DNA of 6,898 nt from positions 1 through 6,898 of the forward strand of contig USKL01000080.1 of assembly GCA_900555225.1 (NCBI GenBank). The letters run 5' to 3'. Of this stretch, positions 4,659 through 6,898 are shown one piece after another. The notes beneath the pieces were generated by a model, which was not told where the DNA came from, ran no database searches, and saw only the letters and a program-made list of their open reading frames with translations. Position numbers and translations under genes: made by a program. The stretch is from an uncultured Collinsella sp. GTDB lineage: Bacteria > Actinomycetota > Coriobacteriia > Coriobacteriales > Coriobacteriaceae. The first letter of the stretch is position 1. Every line of letters starts with the position of its first letter.

Positions 4659-6898
4659 ATGGTCTCTCGTATCTACGTGGAGAAGAAACCCGGGTTCGAC
4701 GTCGAGGCTCAGCAGCTCAAGGGCGAGCTGACCGAAATTCTCGGCATCAAGGGCATCGAGGCCCTGAGGATCATCAACCGCTACGACGTCGAGGGCATCG
4801 ACGAGGAGCTTTTCCGCTCCTGCGTGCCGACCGTCTTTAGCGAGCCCCAGGTCGATGTGACCTACGACGAACTCCCCGCAAGCGATGGCGCCGTCTTTGC
4901 CGTCGAGTTCCTGCCTGGCCAGTTTGACCAGCGCGCCGACTCCGCCAGCGAGTGCGTGCAGCTCATCAGCCAGGGCGAGCGCCCCGCCGTGCGCTCCGCC
5001 AAGGTCTATATGATCTCGGGCGCTCTGGACGAAGCCGCCATCGAGGCCATCAAGCACTACGTGGTGAACCCCGTCGAGGCGCGCATCGCCTCGCTCGACC
5101 TGCCCGAGACGCTGTACATGGAGACCCCCGAGCCCCAGCCCGTCGAGGTGCTCGACGGCTTCCGCGAGCTCGATGAGGCCGGCCTTGCCGCCTTTATTTC
5201 CGAGCGCGGTCTTGCCATGGACGAGGCGGACATCGCCTTCTGCCAGCAGTACTTCCGCGATGAGGACCGCGACCCCACCATCACCGAGATCCAGATGATC
5301 GACACCTACTGGTCCGATCACTGCCGCCATACCACCTTCGGCACCGTCCTGGACGACGTGACGATCGACGACGCCGTGGTGCAGCAGGCCTTCGACCGCT
5401 ACATGGAGATGCGCCACGAGCTCGGTCGCGACGCCAAGCCCGTCTGCCTCATGGACATGGGCACCATCGGCGCCAAGTACCTTAAGAAGACCGGCGTCAT
5501 GACCGATGTCGACGAGTCCGAGGAGATCAACGCCTGCACCGTCAAGGTGAAGGTCGATGTCGACGGCGAGGACCAGGACTGGCTGTTCCTGTTTAAGAAC
5601 GAGACCCACAACCACCCGACCGAGATCGAGCCCTTCGGCGGTGCCGCCACTTGCGTGGGCGGCGCCATCCGCGACCCGCTGTCGGGCAGAGGATATGTTT
5701 ATCAGGCAATGCGTGTTACCGGAGCGGCAGACCCGACCGTATCCGTAAAAGATACCATGGAAGGAAAACTTCCGCAGAAGAAATTAGTACGTGGAGCAGC
5801 CCACGGTTACAGCTCCTATGGAAACCAGATTGGACTTGCCACCGGATATGTCAAAGAGATTTATCATCCGGATTATGTGGCAAAGCGTATGGAAATCGGA
5901 GCCGTTATGGGAGCAGCACCGAGACGGGCGGTACAGAGACTGACCTCTGATCCGGGAGACATTATTATTCTTCTGGGAGGAAGAACAGGACGTGACGGCT
6001 GCGGCGGTGCCACAGGTTCTTCCAAGGCACATACCACAGAATCCATTGATACCTGCGGTGCAGAAGTACAGAAGGGTAATCCACCTACAGAGCGTAAGAT
6101 TCAGAGACTTTTCCGCAGGGAAGAGGTGGCACATATCATTAAGAAATGTAATGATTTCGGTGCCGGCGGTGTTTCCGTAGCCATCGGTGAGCTGGCAGAC
6201 GGATTGAAAGTAGATTTGGATAAAGTACCGAAAAAATATGCAGGTCTGGACGGAACAGAACTGGCAATTTCTGAGTCCCAGGAGCGTATGGCAGTTGTTG
6301 TAGATCCAAAAGATGTTGACAAATTCCTTGGCTTTGCAAACGAAGAAAACCTCGAAGCAATCCCGGTTGCAGTCGTTACCGAAGAGCCACGCCTTGTTCT
6401 TACATGGAGAGGCAAAGAGATCGTTAATATTTCCCGTGCATTCCTGGATACCAACGGTGCGGAGAAGAAGGCCGATGCGGTTATCGAACACGCGCAGAAG
6501 TTTGAGAAGAAGATTCCGGCAAAATTCTACGAAGGAATGAAGGAACTGGCGGCCGACCTGAACGTATGCTCCAAGAGAGGTTTGGCGGAGCGTTTTGACT
6601 CCACCATCGGCAGAGGTTCGGTGCTGATGCCTTACGGCGGACGTTACCAGAAGACCCCGATTCAGGCAATGGTTCACAAGATTCCGGTCATCCACAGAGA
6701 TCAGGATGTGAAGACGGTGTCCATGATGGCATACGGATTCAACCCATATATTTCCGAGAAGAGCCCGTACCACGGCGCATACCTCTCCATCGTGGAGAGC
6801 ATTTGCAAGCTGATTGCAACCGGAGCCAAGTTTGAACACGTGTACCTCAGTCTTCAGGAATACTTCGAGAAGCTGGGCACCAACGATGTGGCTTGGGG
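4659..6898 (+). CDS. purL: Phosphoribosylformylglycinamidine synthase, long single-chain form (3' end outside window)
   Basis: PurL converts FGAR, glutamine and ATP to FGAM in de novo purine synthesis (cytoplasm). The frame is open from ATG 4659 to the window end, giving 746 residues; long-form PurL proteins have roughly 1,250, so the second synthetase half and the C-terminal glutaminase lie outside. Residues 1 to about 150 form the PurS-like domain beginning VSRIYVEKKPGFDVEAQQL. Then come WSDHCRHTTF (218-227), KNETHNHPTE (313-322), FGGAATCVGGAIRDPLSGR (ending 344), GGRTGRDGCGGA (440-451), ESQERM (539-544) and FDSTIGRGSVLMPYGG (646-661). No stop or frameshift occurs. The gene stands alone, divergent from the antiporter. 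Main oddity: codon use switches at residues 342-344. Arginine is 14 CGC, 2 CGT and 1 AGG before, but includes 9 AGA after; GGA glycine goes from none to about twenty; AAA lysine becomes common. The function call is secure, but the gene as written is probably a join of two species' purL. Confidence 0.93.
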   Translation, partial: MVSRIYVEKKPGFDVEAQQLKGELTEILGIKGIEALRIINRYDVEGIDEELFRSCVPTVFSEPQVDVTYDELPASDGAVFAVEFLPGQFDQRADSASECVQLISQGERPAVRSAKVYMISGALDEAAIEAIKHYVVNPVEARIASLDLPETLYMETPEPQPVEVLDGFRELDEAGLAAFISERGLAMDEADIAFCQQYFRDEDRDPTITEIQMIDTYWSDHCRHTTFGTVLDDVTIDDAVVQQAFDRYMEMRHELGRDAKPVCLMDMGTIGAKYLKKTGVMTDVDESEEINACTVKVKVDVDGEDQDWLFLFKNETHNHPTEIEPFGGAATCVGGAIRDPLSGRGYVYQAMRVTGAADPTVSVKDTMEGKLPQKKLVRGAAHGYSSYGNQIGLATGYVKEIYHPDYVAKRMEIGAVMGAAPRRAVQRLTSDPGDIIILLGGRTGRDGCGGATGSSKAHTTESIDTCGAEVQKGNPPTERKIQRLFRREEVAHIIKKCNDFGAGGVSVAIGELADGLKVDLDKVPKKYAGLDGTELAISESQERMAVVVDPKDVDKFLGFANEENLEAIPVAVVTEEPRLVLTWRGKEIVNISRAFLDTNGAEKKADAVIEHAQKFEKKIPAKFYEGMKELAADLNVCSKRGLAERFDSTIGRGSVLMPYGGRYQKTPIQAMVHKIPVIHRDQDVKTVSMMAYGFNPYISEKSPYHGAYLSIVESICKLIATGAKFEHVYLSLQEYFEKLGTNDVAW
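5680..5692. other. Sharp in-frame compositional breakpoint inside purL
   Basis: CGC GAC CCG CTG TCG GGC is followed directly by AGA GGA TAT GTT TAT. Everything 5' has the codon habits of the Coriobacteriia-like core; everything 3' has AGA, GGA, GCA, GTA and AAA codons typical of Lachnospiraceae. The join lies in the conserved RDPLSGRGY stretch (residues about 338-346), so the protein stays continuous. It is either an assembly join or a recombination crossover. Confidence 0.8.

Noticed and set aside
4641..5615. Open frame of 324 codons on the minus strand across the purL start
   Set aside because: Antisense to well-conserved PurL motifs, low-complexity Leu/Gly/Val/Asp content and no ribosome binding site. 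It stops being open near the composition break.
5640..5760. Frameshift or gene boundary at the purL composition break
   Set aside because: Codon-by-codon reading shows one uninterrupted frame with PurL motifs on both sides. It is a change of source, not a break of the gene.
5784..6839. Open frame of 351 codons on the minus strand across the 3' part of purL
   Set aside because: The plus strand encodes contiguous PurL motifs over the same bases; the minus product has no recognisable family.

Overview
The middle of this window (about 700-5680) reads as chromosome of a high-GC gut actinobacterium of the Coriobacteriia, most like Collinsella. This is inferred from codon choice (CGC arginine, CTC leucine, GTC valine, almost no AGA, GGA or TTA) and was not tested by a search. 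All recognisable genes are housekeeping or common accessory genes. I see no phage, plasmid, CRISPR, toxin or defence genes.

Layout: (1) 2-235 (+), the 3' end of an ACT-domain protein; (2) 286-1602 (+), a complete homoserine dehydrogenase (hom) closed by a strong intrinsic terminator; (3) 1817-2566 (+), a classical short-chain dehydrogenase/reductase with its own terminator; (4) 2665-2912, a 345-bp convergent gap holding four diverged copies of an exactly 62-bp unit, each an inverted repeat; (5) 2912-4474 (-), a CPA2/Kef-type cation:proton antiporter without a nucleotide-binding domain; (6) 4475-4658, a divergent promoter region; (7) 4659-6898 (+), the first 746 codons of a long-form purL, running off the window.

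hom commits aspartate semialdehyde to the threonine/methionine branch, and ACT-domain genes next to hom in Firmicutes often act in amino-acid control. purL carries out the fourth step of de novo purine synthesis. The SDR and the antiporter are single-gene units, so there is no evidence for one pathway across the window.

The most important caution is that both ends look foreign to the middle. purL changes codon usage abruptly at about 5683-5692, inside a conserved motif and without losing frame: 5' of it is Coriobacteriia-like, 3' of it Lachnospiraceae-like. A weaker change of the same kind lies in hom near 650-720, with Oscillospiraceae-like sequence upstream. Two joins in conserved parts of two housekeeping genes point to a chimeric metagenomic assembly, or less likely to homologous recombination between phyla. 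The most interesting biological signal is the 62-bp repeat array. Its four hairpins pair clearly better as RNA from the minus strand, the antiporter's transcript, than from the plus strand.
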